From Spirochaetae bacterium HGW-Spirochaetae-3 (GTDB lineage Bacteria; Spirochaetota; Spirochaetia; Treponematales; UBA12059), in assembly GCA_002839315.1 (NCBI GenBank), contig PGXV01000001.1, forward strand, positions 434,001-498,000: 64,000 nt of DNA. The letters are read 5' to 3'. Below are positions 7,882 to 16,646 of the stretch, one piece after another. The notes beneath the pieces are model-generated. The model ran no database searches. It had not been told where the DNA came from and worked only from the letters and a program-made list of their open reading frames with translations. The position numbers were made by a program, and so were the translations under genes. Every line of letters begins with the position of its first letter. Position 1 is the first letter of the stretch.

Positions 7882-9147
7882 TCAATAGTCAACCGCGGGC
7901 TCATAGATATCGACTCTTGAATAATACATCGAAGAACCATCGGAAGAGTATCCTGAAATCACGAAAACCTTAGCATCATACGTAGATATACCAAAATAAT
8001 CTCGTGCGACCGGAATACTCGTTTTTTCCGCCCATGACTCCGATCCAGTAGCTATCGCCGGGTTGAACATGTAATTAGTCATCGTCGACGCGGATCCGTT
8101 ATATGATCTTCCAATCGAATATATAATGTCGGCACATACGATAGCCGATTGATTAAGTCCTGTTTCTGGCATATCCGTTAATTTACTCCAACTACCCGCT
8201 CCGGCCGATAGCGTTGAATCGAAAACATACGCTTCCTTAGTGACTCCTGTAGGGGTCGCTCCGCCGAAAACATACGCCTTTCCGCTAACTACCCCGATAC
8301 CGAATTCCATTGTTGCGACTGGCATGGATGTACATGTGCTCCATGTATTACCGACTGGATCGTAAGCCTCTACGGTATCTAGTTGAGTACCGTTATATCC
8401 CCCGAACGCGAATATTTTATCGCCGAGCACCGCCAGCTTGTGCCCATACCGGGCAGTAGGCATACTGGCCTTCAGTGTCCAAGCGCCGCTGCCGCCGCCT
8501 CCGTCAGTATCGAATTCCTCTACCGTGCCGACTAAGGCTCCGCTGGAGTCGGCGCCGCCGATAATGTAAATTTTACCAGCGTACGTCACGGCCTCGACCT
8601 GTTGCCGTGGGGAAGAGATATCCGGCGCGGTATCCCAGACATCCGAAACTGGATCGTATACCAGTACGGTCTTTACGGCTCCATCAAAGCCGGTATACTT
8701 TTCCCAACCTCCGATGCAATAGATTTTACCGCCCAATTCAGTACATCCGAACGTAGATCTACCTAAATACCCATCGGCTCCTGGCATATCCGTTCCGCGG
8801 GTCCATACGAAGGTGTATACGGCGGAACTCACGTTTGAGGCCTGGAGCCCGGGCTTGTACCCCTTGGCCTTGACCGTAGTAGTCTTCGCTATATGTACAG
8901 GGCCCGTATACTCTGCTGAAGTACTTCCATACTGAGTCGGCGTCGTACCGTCGACCGTGTACCAGATCTCGACGTCCATATCGTCGTTCTCGATCACGAG
9001 GTCGAAGGGAAGGGAATACTTGTCCGTAGAATAGGTGAACGTACACGGATCGACGACGCTGGTGTCTACGTTGATGTTCTGGCAGGCGAAGATGGCGGCG
9101 ACGGAAAGCGGGATAATGATACGAAACGTAAAACGGCTTTTCTTCAT
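7882..9147 (-). CDS. Kelch-repeat lipoprotein
   Basis: 421 residues. A lipoprotein signal ends at IFAC (Cys ~22). Residues ~35-115 resemble the chitobiase/FN3-like domain CHB_HEX_C_1 (IWYTVDGTTPT, then VKAKGYKPG). The remainder forms Kelch repeats, each with a GG pair preceded by aromatic or aliphatic strands: KIYCIGGWEKY, KIYIIGGADS, KIFAFGGYNG, KAYVFGGAT, IIYSIGRSY, KVFVISGYS. This predicts a six-bladed beta-propeller displayed on the membrane surface, perhaps binding carbohydrate or another protein. AAGGGG precedes the ATG, and a TATAAT is present on this strand at 9178-9183. Convergent with the fibre-like gene. Codon use is somewhat AT-richer than neighbours. Confidence 0.88.
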   Translation of the reverse strand: MKKSRFTFRIIIPLSVAAIFACQNINVDTSVVDPCTFTYSTDKYSLPFDLVIENDDMDVEIWYTVDGTTPTQYGSTSAEYTGPVHIAKTTTVKAKGYKPGLQASNVSSAVYTFVWTRGTDMPGADGYLGRSTFGCTELGGKIYCIGGWEKYTGFDGAVKTVLVYDPVSDVWDTAPDISSPRQQVEAVTYAGKIYIIGGADSSGALVGTVEEFDTDGGGGSGAWTLKASMPTARYGHKLAVLGDKIFAFGGYNGTQLDTVEAYDPVGNTWSTCTSMPVATMEFGIGVVSGKAYVFGGATPTGVTKEAYVFDSTLSAGAGSWSKLTDMPETGLNQSAIVCADIIYSIGRSYNGSASTMTNYMFNPAIATGSESWAEKTSIPVARDYFGISTYDAKVFVISGYSSDGSSMYYSRVDIYEPAVDY

Positions 9148-9238
9148 AGCTAGCCCCTTTTCTTTTCGTTAATGCTTATTATATACAATTCTTTACGCAT
9201 TGCACGATTTTCAAGGACCGCGAGCCAGAAAATTAAAA

Positions 9239-9287
9239 TTGACAATGACGGGTCCGGTTATATACTTCAGGAAGAATCGGCTTCCTG
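9239..9287 (+). promoter_or_regulatory. Promoter and leader hairpin of the outer-membrane gene
   Basis: TTGACA (9239-9244), a 16-base spacer and TATACT (9261-9266). The transcript would begin near 9273. A 7-bp inverted repeat with a 6-base loop (CAGGAAG/CTTCCTG, 9268-9287) lies across the predicted start and could be an operator. The rest of the 9148-9335 gap shows no gene. Confidence 0.6.
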
Positions 9288-9335
9288 CTTAGCACTCGGC
9301 GGCTCGTTCCGCCTACGTTCCGCCGGGAGGTTCCC

Positions 9336-10259
9336 ATGAGGCACGCCACCGAGCTTAGCGCCATGAGAGCGCTCGCCATCTGGCTGTTGATCCTTTCCGT
9401 ATTCGTTCCCGTCGTAGCCGCTCAAAGCCCCGTTTCCTTCGACCTCAGCCTGTCGCCCAACACCTCCGGCACCTTGGAAGGCTCCGCGTCCCTGCGCGTA
9501 CGCTTAGCTTCTTTCGCGGAGTCGGCGCTCCTCTTCTCGTCTTCGGGCTTCCTGGAGGAATACCAGGAAGGGGGCGGAACCACGACGGTTATCAGGGCTC
9601 GGAAAACGCTCGACTTCGAGGCCTTTCGCTTACCTTCGGACGTGTTAACCCTGCGCCTGGGAAAAGCGGGACTCGCGTCCTTGAGCCCGGTCGCCCTGAT
9701 AAACGGCGTTATCCTCGATGAGGACAAGTACGGCCAAGGCACGACCCCCGCACCGTACGTCTATTTCGTGTCGCAGAGGACCATGTGGCTCAAGCCCCTG
9801 TTGGGAGCCGACCTCGGCTTCATCCTGGGCCCATTACATGCCGAGGCGTACTATCGCACGTCGTGGCCATTCAAGCTGAACGAATACCTCGACGGATCCG
9901 CTACCTATCCCGCACCCGTCGGGGCGACATCGTTCTCCGCGCGCGACGAGGGTTTCGAAACGCGCCTCGGCGGGAATCTGTCAGTGAATCCCGCGCCCGG
10001 ATGGATACTCAGGGGCGGGGTAGATTGGGTCAGGCACATCGGGAATACGGTCTCTATCCTGTCGACGGGAGACGAGATCGGCTACGTCTACGAGAGCCGC
10101 GGACTGGAGGGCTCGTTGACGATGGCCTTCCCCCTCCGGGACCGCCGGCCCATGATAGGCGTGGCGTATGCCCGGGATTCTTTCAGCCCCGTGGATCTTT
10201 TCTCCGTAGAGCCGTACACGAACGACCGTATCAGGATCGTCCTGGGCCTGGAACTCTAG
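9336..10259 (+). CDS. Putative outer-membrane beta-barrel protein
   Basis: 307 residues with a signal peptide: the hydrophobic LAIWLLILSVFVPVVAAQ ends in a signal-peptidase-I-like VAAQ. The mature protein is a succession of amphipathic strands with alternating hydrophobic residues and Gly-rich turns, and it ends in RIRIVLGLEL, a strand typical of barrel C-termini. I recognise no named family. GGGAGG precedes the ATG at 9336; a second ATG at 9363 would shorten the signal. It has its own TTGACA promoter. A pore or surface antigen is plausible; function is not readable. Confidence 0.65.
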   Translation: MRHATELSAMRALAIWLLILSVFVPVVAAQSPVSFDLSLSPNTSGTLEGSASLRVRLASFAESALLFSSSGFLEEYQEGGGTTTVIRARKTLDFEAFRLPSDVLTLRLGKAGLASLSPVALINGVILDEDKYGQGTTPAPYVYFVSQRTMWLKPLLGADLGFILGPLHAEAYYRTSWPFKLNEYLDGSATYPAPVGATSFSARDEGFETRLGGNLSVNPAPGWILRGGVDWVRHIGNTVSILSTGDEIGYVYESRGLEGSLTMAFPLRDRRPMIGVAYARDSFSPVDLFSVEPYTNDRIRIVLGLEL

Positions 10260-10291
10260 CGTTAGGGTTTCTATACATTCAGCGTTTGTGA

Positions 10292-10297
10292 TATAGT
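10292..10297 (+). promoter_or_regulatory. -10 element 7 bases before the EamA start
   Basis: TATAGT ends at 10297 and the ATG is at 10305, so the mRNA would start at or next to the ATG. No Shine-Dalgarno is present and no convincing -35 was found. Confidence 0.4.
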
Positions 10298-10304
10298 CGC
10301 GGCC

Positions 10305-11219
10305 ATGAACGCAAGAAACGACGGCAGACTATCCGCGACCGGCCTCCTCGGCGCCCTTCTCGTAGCGACCGTATGGGGTTTTAACTTCACGATCGTCAAG
10401 ATCGGCCTGGCCGACATTCCTCCCCTCTTCCTACTGTCGCTACGCTTCGCGCTGAGCGCCTTTCCCGCTATGTTGTTTATCCGAAGGCCGAAGGCTCCGC
10501 TCGCGGCGCTCGCCGCCTATGGCCTACTACTCGGCGTTGGCCAATTCGGATTCCTTTTCACGGCGCTGAAGCTAGGCGCGCCCGCGGGGCTCAGCTCGGT
10601 GATCCTGCAGTCCCAGGCATTCTTCACGGCGTTGCTCGCGGCCGTCTTCTTGAAGGAAAGAATACGGATCACGAGCGTCGCGGGCATGGCCGTAGCCGCT
10701 ACTGGACTCGCGATCGTCGCCGGAGGCGGCTCCCTCGCCGGGATGACGTTGCCCTTGGTAGGGATGATACTGGCGGCGGCCTTCTTCTGGTCCTGCGCCA
10801 ACGTGCTCGTACGCCGGCTACCGGGGACGGGAGGCCTCGAGCTCATGGTGTGGTCCAGCGTATTCCCGCCCATACCGCTCCTGGCTCTTTCGTTATGGCT
10901 GGAGGGCCCGGAGAGCATACGCTCGGCTCTGTCTCACCCCACGTTCGCCTGGTTAGGTTCTCTCGTCTATATCGTCGCCGGGGCGAGCCTTATCGGATAC
11001 GGCATATGGAACCACCTGATACTTCGCCACGGAGCCGGCAAGATAGCGCCGTTCTCGCTGCTCGTACCCGTCGTCGGCGTCAGCGCCGCGGCGTTGGTCC
11101 TGGGCGAACGCTTCGGCGCCCGGGACGCGGCCGCGGCGGCCTTGGTACTCGTCGGATTGCTGATGCACGTGTACGGCGGTCGCGCTATAGACGCGTTCCG
11201 CACGAAACGCGCCCGGTAA
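10305..11219 (+). CDS. EamA/DMT-family transporter
   Basis: 304 residues with about ten hydrophobic segments arranged as two five-helix EamA repeats. The first repeat has the VATVWGFNFTIVKIGL start and a PALFIRRP-like loop; the second starts near VGMILAAAFFWSCANVLVRR. Length and pattern fit the drug/metabolite exporters (RhaT/YdcZ-like, often amino-acid or metabolite efflux) in the inner membrane. The ATG has no ribosome-binding site but lies 7 bases after a TATAGT hexamer, which suggests a leaderless message. Substrate unknown. Convergent with the next gene with only 16 bases between. Confidence 0.9.
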   Translation: MNARNDGRLSATGLLGALLVATVWGFNFTIVKIGLADIPPLFLLSLRFALSAFPAMLFIRRPKAPLAALAAYGLLLGVGQFGFLFTALKLGAPAGLSSVILQSQAFFTALLAAVFLKERIRITSVAGMAVAATGLAIVAGGGSLAGMTLPLVGMILAAAFFWSCANVLVRRLPGTGGLELMVWSSVFPPIPLLALSLWLEGPESIRSALSHPTFAWLGSLVYIVAGASLIGYGIWNHLILRHGAGKIAPFSLLVPVVGVSAAALVLGERFGARDAAAAALVLVGLLMHVYGGRAIDAFRTKRAR

Positions 11220-11235
11220 CCGCCCTGGAAGCGAG

Positions 11236-11871
11236 CTACCTGATATAGTTCAGGACGACCTTGGCCTCTTTCTCGGGAAGCGGCGTTTTTCCTTTACCGT
11301 CCGCGACCGCCTTGAGGAGCCATGCCATATTCTTTCCCAGTACGCCCATGACCTGGACGCCTTCGCTATCGCGAAGGGCATCCCCGGGCGCGGCGCCGTA
11401 GACGACGTTCCAGTAATGCGAGCTTGGCATGAACATCTCCGCGTAGTTGATATAATTGTTCAGCTGATTGAAGGTAGGCACGCCGCCGGCCCTGCGTACG
11501 GCTACGACGCTGGCGCCGACCTTGTGCCTGAACAGGCTACCGTTGGCGCCAGCTACCCGGAACGCCCTGTCGAGGAACGATTTCATCGTGCCCGCGACGG
11601 CCGAGTAGTACACGGGCGAGCCCAGGACGATCCCGTCGGCCCCCTTCATGCTCTGGATCCAGTCGTTCATATCGTCGCCCGTAAGGACGCATCGTTCGTT
11701 CTTGAGCTTTCCGCACTGACCGCACGCGGTACAACCCCGTACCGCCTTGTTGCCGACATGGATGATCTCCACGTCTATACCTTCTTTCGCCAGCTCGTCG
11801 GCCACGAGCCGTATCGCGTGGTAGGTATTCCCGTCCGCGTGGGGGCTTCCGTTAATCGCTACGACTTTCAT
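11236..11871 (-). CDS. Flavodoxin-fold NAD(P)H reductase / iron-sulfur flavoprotein type
   Basis: 211 residues. The FMN phosphate loop is INGSPHADGNTYHA near the N-terminus, followed at ~47-60 by a C-x2-C-x2-C-x6-C cysteine set (CTACGQCGKLKNERC), as in archaeal and clostridial iron-sulfur flavoproteins. GSPVYYSAVAGTMKSFLDR is the second flavin-binding block. It probably forms a cytoplasmic oligomer that transfers electrons from NAD(P)H or ferredoxin in oxygen- or redox-stress defence. Whether the cysteines bind a [4Fe-4S] cluster or zinc is not decidable. GAGGAG precedes the ATG. A stand-alone transcription unit. Confidence 0.87.
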   Translation of the reverse strand: MKVVAINGSPHADGNTYHAIRLVADELAKEGIDVEIIHVGNKAVRGCTACGQCGKLKNERCVLTGDDMNDWIQSMKGADGIVLGSPVYYSAVAGTMKSFLDRAFRVAGANGSLFRHKVGASVVAVRRAGGVPTFNQLNNYINYAEMFMPSSHYWNVVYGAAPGDALRDSEGVQVMGVLGKNMAWLLKAVADGKGKTPLPEKEAKVVLNYIR

Positions 11872-11904
11872 CAGTACTCCTCTATCTTACAGTATCCTGA
11901 TTCT

Positions 11905-13344
11905 TTACCCGGCCCGTTTTATTAGCCTGATATAGAATTCCACGCCCTTGGCGAGCGATTCGATCGAAATGGACTCGTTGACGGCGTGCATGCTGGCCCT
12001 CTCTGCCTTGGACAGCTCGAACGGCGAGAAGCGATAGACGGTAGACGACGCGCGCGCGAAATGCCTGGCGTCGGTGCCGCCCATCACCACGTACGGCGCG
12101 ACGATTGCCTCGGGGTACACGTCCGCTATCGTCTCGGTCAGCATGTCGAAGCGGGGACCGGACAGCTCGGATACCGGCGATGGGTCGCCGGGCAGGAGGA
12201 CGCGCATCTCGACGAGCGGATCGGCTATCACGTTCTTCATGCGCGCCGCGGCGGTTTCCACTGTCTGGCCGATCGCTATGCGGACGTTGACGACGGCCTT
12301 CGCGGCGGCGGGCAGCACGTTGGCTGCCTTTGATCCCTCCAGCATCGTGACGGCGGTCGTCGTGCGGCACATGGCGTTGAGCTCTCCGCCGGCCTTGCCG
12401 AACACTTTCAAGAGCAGCGGCTCGAAGAGCCACATGTTAGCGAGGATCAGACGCAGGCCGAAGCTCGCGTGCGGTCCGAGCTTGGCGAACATGACCCGAG
12501 TGGCGACCGGAAAACCGGCCGGGAAGGGCTTGGCCTCGAGACGCATGACGGCCCTGGCTATGCGCCACGATGCGCCCTTCCATGGCGGCGTCGACGAATG
12601 ACCGCCGGCGCTCCTCACCGACAACTCGATATCGGTTACGCCCTTCTCCGCGACGCCGACCATCGCCAAAGGCTTATCCACGCCGGGGAACACGCCTTCT
12701 ACCACGGCGCCGCCCTCGTCGAGCACGAAGCCCGGCTTGACGCCTATCTCTTCGAGGTGCCTGGCGATGCCGGGGGCGCCGTCTCCGCCTATCTCCTCGT
12801 TATGGCCGAACGACAGGTAGACGTCACGCTCGGGGACGAAGCCGGCCTTGAGGAGGGATTCCGCGGCCTCGAGCGCGCACACGAGCGTGCACTTGGTATC
12901 GATGGCTCCGCGGCCCCATACCCTACCCTCGAAAATGTCGCCCGAGAACGCGGGGCGGGTCCAGCCCTCGTCGCTCGCGGGGACGACGTCGTAGTGCGAC
13001 ATGAGATACAGCGGTTCTCCCGCTTGCTTGCCCTTCCACCTATACAGCATGGAATGCCCGCCGACGATCGTACGCTCCATGGCCCGGTGCGATTCGGGAT
13101 ACAGCTCCTCGAGCAGCTTCCTGAACGCCTCGAACTCGGCGGGGTCCCATCCGTCGGGATCGCGGCTGGAAACGGTACGCTTGCGTATCAGCGCCGACAG
13201 CCTGGAGGCGGCCCCGTCGGCGTCTACGCGCACCGCTTCCCTGTCGGCCGAGCTCGCGGGCCTGGGCGGTCGCATCAGCGCGGCCCTGATCGGGATGCTA
13301 GCCAACGCGATAACGATGAAACCGACTACGACGAGCGCGGTCAT
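11905..13344 (-). CDS. M20-family metallopeptidase, membrane-anchored
   Basis: 479 residues. An N-terminal hydrophobic helix (ALVVVGFIVIALASI) anchors it in the membrane. The dizinc site of the ArgE/DapE/PM20D1 family is complete: YLMSHYDVVPA (H-x-D), GRGAIDTKC (Asp), FGHNEEIGGDG (catalytic Glu pair), VLDEGG and a late DARHFAR His. The inserted dimerisation domain lies at ~230-350. By similarity to PM20D1/CPS1 it would hydrolyse N-acyl amino acids or dipeptides. Its ATG overlaps the stop of the upstream membrane gene (ATGA), and AAGGAAC is its ribosome-binding site, so it is translationally coupled to two membrane proteins that may import its substrate. Confidence 0.9.
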   Translation of the reverse strand: MTALVVVGFIVIALASIPIRAALMRPPRPASSADREAVRVDADGAASRLSALIRKRTVSSRDPDGWDPAEFEAFRKLLEELYPESHRAMERTIVGGHSMLYRWKGKQAGEPLYLMSHYDVVPASDEGWTRPAFSGDIFEGRVWGRGAIDTKCTLVCALEAAESLLKAGFVPERDVYLSFGHNEEIGGDGAPGIARHLEEIGVKPGFVLDEGGAVVEGVFPGVDKPLAMVGVAEKGVTDIELSVRSAGGHSSTPPWKGASWRIARAVMRLEAKPFPAGFPVATRVMFAKLGPHASFGLRLILANMWLFEPLLLKVFGKAGGELNAMCRTTTAVTMLEGSKAANVLPAAAKAVVNVRIAIGQTVETAAARMKNVIADPLVEMRVLLPGDPSPVSELSGPRFDMLTETIADVYPEAIVAPYVVMGGTDARHFARASSTVYRFSPFELSKAERASMHAVNESISIESLAKGVEFYIRLIKRAG

Positions 13345-14009
13345 AGCATGTTCCTTTTATACATGAGCCGAGCGACGCCGATGGAGACGATGGCGCCGGC
13401 TGGTATGAGTATTCCTACCGGCAGGGTCGGTATGGCGATGAAGAGGCCTATCATCAGCGCGAGCGGCGCTACCGATATCTTCCAGTTCCTCGATATGAAC
13501 ACGACGCCGAGGGCCCCGAACAGCGCGGGCAGCAGGTTGGCGAACGCCGGCTTCAGCGTCGGCGACTCGAGCACCGGTAGCAGGTACGACATCAGGAGCA
13601 CGCCGGTCACCAGAACGACGTTGGTCATCAGCGACGAGGCTCCTATCGACAGCGTCGATATGATCTCGCCCTCCTTGGTGGACGGCTCGACGCCGGCCGA
13701 TTGCATCGCGGCTATCGCGGCGGGCACCTTGAGATTGCTCAGGTTCCCGGTAACGAAGCCGAGGTACGTGCCGCCGGAACCGAGCATCGGCGTGAAGGTC
13801 AGCACCTCGACGATCGCTATCGGCCAGAATACCATCATCGTCGGCAAGAGCCCCGCGATCAGTTTCCCTATAGGCGGCCATACGCCGAAGCGCAGCGATA
13901 TAGCCAGCGGTACGCCCTGCGTTATCAGTATTGCCGCTATCATCCAGATACGTCCGTTACGGTGAATCGTCTCGTCGTATGTCTTATAGACCTTCAACGG
14001 CGCGTTCAC
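13341..14009 (-). CDS. Small membrane protein of the DUF5058/M20 operon
   Basis: About 222 residues starting at a GTG (14009) with GGAGG upstream; the GTGA overlaps the stop of the DUF5058 gene. Five or six hydrophobic segments are visible. Gly/Ser-rich stretches between them (LGSGGTYLGFVTGNLSNLK, GASSLMTNVVLVTGVLL) look like transporter re-entrant or ligand loops. The reading frame extends further upstream without a better start, and I rejected that extension. I do not know the family. Position between DUF5058 and an M20 peptidase suggests it forms a two-component permease with DUF5058 (inference). Confidence 0.75.
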   Translation of the reverse strand: MNAPLKVYKTYDETIHRNGRIWMIAAILITQGVPLAISLRFGVWPPIGKLIAGLLPTMMVFWPIAIVEVLTFTPMLGSGGTYLGFVTGNLSNLKVPAAIAAMQSAGVEPSTKEGEIISTLSIGASSLMTNVVLVTGVLLMSYLLPVLESPTLKPAFANLLPALFGALGVVFISRNWKISVAPLALMIGLFIAIPTLPVGILIPAGAIVSIGVARLMYKRNML

Positions 14010-14722
14010 AGCGAGCCTCCGCTGGAGGCCAGCGTAAAGACGGCGGCGACGGCCATGCCGCTTATCATGCTGACGGGCATCGCGAAATTCTCGAGCCAGG
14101 CCAGCTTCGCTTTCTTGATGAGCAACCCGAAGAATCCCATCGTCGCGGCCGAGGCCAACAGCGTCAGGATGGATACGAGCCCGCCTCCGAGCGCGCTCCC
14201 GAGGAACGCGGATATGAGGCCCATGAACATCGCGCTGATGAGGAGGCCGGACCACTTGGTATCCTTGAGCCGGGCCTTGTGTATGCCCGACTGAATGCTC
14301 TTCGCGAAGAGGATGATGAGTATCATCGCGAATACCGAGCCCACCGACATCGCCCAGGCTATGGCCGAGAATACCGTCGGGTCGCTTATGACGTTCTTGA
14401 TGGACGTGCCGAAGGCCTGCGCGGCTGTCTCCGCGGCCGGTAGTTCGTAGGTGATGGCTCCGACGACGGACAGGCGTATCCACGGTAGCGGCAGGCCCAG
14501 CGCGCCGGCCAGGGTCAGTACGGCCAGCAGTATCGCTATGGACGGGACGAACGAGAACGAGGCGGATCCGATGATCGCCTTCTTCATCGTCGCGGAGGTC
14601 AACCCGATGCGGCGCCCTTCCTTCCACGCGCGTACCATGAACGTCAGGCTCTGAGCCGTCACGAAGAGCGCGACGAAGGCTCCTATGGCGAAAAGGAAGG
14701 TGCTGTTACGTATATCGGTCAT
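14006..14722 (-). CDS. DUF5058-family membrane protein
   Basis: 238 residues with about six or seven hydrophobic segments. The N-terminal block (FLFAIGAFVALFVTAQSLTF, then a charged AWKEGRRIGL loop) and the conserved GSASFSFVPSIAILLAVLTL and PLPWIRLSVVGAITYELPAA segments match my memory of DUF5058. AAGGAG lies 9 bases before the ATG at 14722; a longer frame to 14827 has no ribosome-binding site and overlaps the divergent promoter region. It heads a three-gene, overlapping operon with a second membrane protein and an M20 peptidase. An uptake role for peptides or acylated amino acids is my inference. Confidence 0.8.
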   Translation of the reverse strand: MTDIRNSTFLFAIGAFVALFVTAQSLTFMVRAWKEGRRIGLTSATMKKAIIGSASFSFVPSIAILLAVLTLAGALGLPLPWIRLSVVGAITYELPAAETAAQAFGTSIKNVISDPTVFSAIAWAMSVGSVFAMILIILFAKSIQSGIHKARLKDTKWSGLLISAMFMGLISAFLGSALGGGLVSILTLLASAATMGFFGLLIKKAKLAWLENFAMPVSMISGMAVAAVFTLASSGGSL

Positions 14723-14880
14723 GCGGCGGGCTCCTTTTTCGATAGTTCTGGAATATAGAAACAGTTGATCGATTAAAACCTCCAGAGACTTCGCTGTCAA
14801 TAAAAATCGGGCCGATGTTCCTATCAAGGCGGGAAGGAGCTATAGTTGCCGTAAGCGCTTTCTTTATCGAGGAGGTACCG

Positions 14881-15549
14881 ATGCGCCGTCTTGAATATCG
14901 TCGCGCTCGTCGCCGCGCGCCCATGCGAATGATCGCCGCGGCGTTCATCGCCGTAGTCTGCGCGCCCGCGTCGTTCGCTCAGGATAGGCCCGCGTCTACG
15001 ATGGAGGAACGGATACTCGAGGAGCTGAACCTCGCGAGGACGCGACCCGGCAGGTACGTCGAGGTACTGAGGGATTATCGGGCGTTCATCCGGGGCGACC
15101 TCCTCGAGCGTCCCGGGGAGATACCGGTGATGCTACGCGAGGGCGTCAGGGCCGTGGACGAGGCGATAGCCTTCCTGGAGCGCCAGAAGCCCTTAGCGCC
15201 CTTGTCGATATCCCGGGGATTGTCGCTAGCCGCGGCCGATCATGTGCGCGACCAGGGCAAGACCGGACGGACGGGACATACCGGCTCCGACCGCAGCACC
15301 ATGACCGCGAGAGCGGAACGCTACGGCTCGTGGCGGAAGACCATAGGAGAGAACATCGCGTACGGAGCCGGGTCCGCGAGGGACGTCGTCATACAGCTCG
15401 TAGTCGACGACGGCGTAGCCTCTCGCGGGCACCGGGCCAATATCTTCAATCCGGGCTTCCTCGTCGTCGGCCTGGCCTTCGGCGATCATCCCGAGTTCCG
15501 GACGATCTGCGTGCAGGATTTCGCCGGCGGCTTCGACGACGGTAAGTAG
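14881..15549 (+). CDS. Secreted CAP (SCP/PR1-like) domain protein
   Basis: 222 residues. A basic N-terminus (MRRLEYRRARRRAPMR) precedes a signal sequence (MIAAAFIAVVCAPASFAQ) with an ASFAQ-type cleavage site. The CAP domain follows: EERILEELNLARTRPGRY (helix 1), a central LSLAAADHVRDQG helix, then TGHTGSDRSTMTAR, WRKTIGENIAYG and SRGHRANIFNPGFLVVGLAF, which supply the His/Glu cavity residues. Bacterial CAP proteins are periplasmic or secreted; some bind sterols, lipids or metals, and roles are varied. GAGGAGG sits just before the ATG at 14881. It is divergent from the DUF5058 operon. Confidence 0.88.
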   Translation: MRRLEYRRARRRAPMRMIAAAFIAVVCAPASFAQDRPASTMEERILEELNLARTRPGRYVEVLRDYRAFIRGDLLERPGEIPVMLREGVRAVDEAIAFLERQKPLAPLSISRGLSLAAADHVRDQGKTGRTGHTGSDRSTMTARAERYGSWRKTIGENIAYGAGSARDVVIQLVVDDGVASRGHRANIFNPGFLVVGLAFGDHPEFRTICVQDFAGGFDDGK

Positions 15550-15586
15550 GCGCTGCTATTCCGCCGGCGCATCGACGCGCAGAGCT

Positions 15587-16591
15587 TCACGCCGTGGTTG
15601 CCGCGTCCATAGCCTTTTTCCACGCGGCGAGGATGTTCTCGATGCGCTCGTCCATGAGGCCGTCGACCGCCATCCTCGACGGATCGGCGCGGCGCCACTC
15701 GACCGATTCTATAATGCCCCGTTCGAGCGGTACGGTCGTCCGGAACTCGGGCACGAGTCGTCTGAGCTTTGAGCAGTCGAAGACTGCGCTATAGGCTTTG
15801 TCCCCTAGCAGGCGCTCTCCCATCGCGGCATCGACGGCGGCGATAAATTCGGAAGGCACGTGAACGATGCGCGGCCGGGCTCCGAGCGCATCACCGACGA
15901 TCCTGTGTATGGCGTCCCAGGTATGCGTCTCGTCGCCCGCGATCGTGAACGCCTCGCCAACGGCCTCGGCTCGCCCTAGCAGTCCGACGAGCCCGACGGC
16001 GAAATCACGAGCGTGAGTCAGGGTCCATAACGATTGGCCGTCGCCGGGGACGATGATCTCTTTTCCCGCGAGCATCCTGGCGGCGACCGTAAAGTCGGAC
16101 GACACGAAGGCCGTCGGGATCCAGGTCCTTCCGTAGGTATGGGATGGCCGGACGATGGTCACGGGGAATCCCCTTGAACGATACGCGTCCATAAAAACCC
16201 GCTCGCAGGCTATCTTGTCCCTGGAATAGGCCCAGAAGGGATTCATCAAGGGCGTTCGCTCGTCGATGACATGGCTAAGAGGCGGTTTTTGATAGGCGGA
16301 AGCCGAGGATATGAAAACGTACTGCCCCGTCCGCCCGTTGAAGGCCTCGACCGAGGAAGCGGCGCGATCTGGTTCGTAGCACAGGAAATCTACGACAGCG
16401 TCGAAAGTCATGCCTTTTGTCGCCGAGACGACCTCTGCTGGTATGGAGGCGTCGGCCATGATTACGGAGGCTCCGTCCGGAGCCGATCGCGTTCCGCGCG
16501 TCAGTATTATCGTATCGAAGCCGCGCGCTATCGAGGCCTCGGTGAATTCATATGAAATGTTACCCGTACCGCCGATTACCAGTAAGCGCAT
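15587..16591 (-). CDS. NAD-dependent epimerase/dehydratase family protein
   Basis: 334 residues, an extended short-chain dehydrogenase. LLVIGGTGNISYEFTEASIA carries the GxxGxxS/G dinucleotide loop at the N-terminus. VVDFLCYEP replaces the usual D-loop, and an FISSASAYQKP stretch carries the catalytic Ser. The active-site YxxxK appears as YSRDKIACE. The PTAFVSSDFTVAARMLAGKE and WTLTHARDFAVGLVGLL blocks are typical of NDP-sugar or isoflavone-reductase-like members. Substrate unknown. GGAGG precedes the ATG at 16591. It is divergent from the GntR regulator and probably under its control, since both promoters share one palindrome. Confidence 0.88.
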   Translation of the reverse strand: MRLLVIGGTGNISYEFTEASIARGFDTIILTRGTRSAPDGASVIMADASIPAEVVSATKGMTFDAVVDFLCYEPDRAASSVEAFNGRTGQYVFISSASAYQKPPLSHVIDERTPLMNPFWAYSRDKIACERVFMDAYRSRGFPVTIVRPSHTYGRTWIPTAFVSSDFTVAARMLAGKEIIVPGDGQSLWTLTHARDFAVGLVGLLGRAEAVGEAFTIAGDETHTWDAIHRIVGDALGARPRIVHVPSEFIAAVDAAMGERLLGDKAYSAVFDCSKLRRLVPEFRTTVPLERGIIESVEWRRADPSRMAVDGLMDERIENILAAWKKAMDAATTA

Positions 16592-16608
16592 CGAGCCTCC
16601 AAAACAAC

Positions 16609-16645
16609 TTGACAACAACTGATATATCAGTATTATATCAGTTGT
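16609..16645. promoter_or_regulatory. Divergent promoter with nested palindromic operator
   Basis: On the + strand TTGACA (16609-16614), 16 bases and TATTAT (16631-16636) form a promoter for the GntR gene. On the - strand TATAAT (16637-16632) serves the epimerase gene. The spacer contains the perfect 12-bp palindrome CTGATATATCAG (16619-16630), nested in a larger repeat with 12-bp perfect arms (ACAACTGATATA at 16615-16626 and its complement at 16634-16645). This is the expected layout of an autoregulated GntR operator controlling both directions. Confidence 0.8.
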
Positions 16646-16646
16646 A

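Noticed and set aside
13341-14627. Long frame covering both membrane genes of the M20 operon
   Set aside because: Its upstream two thirds are an Arg-rich shadow of DUF5058; the GTG at 14009 with GGAGG gives a normal membrane protein.
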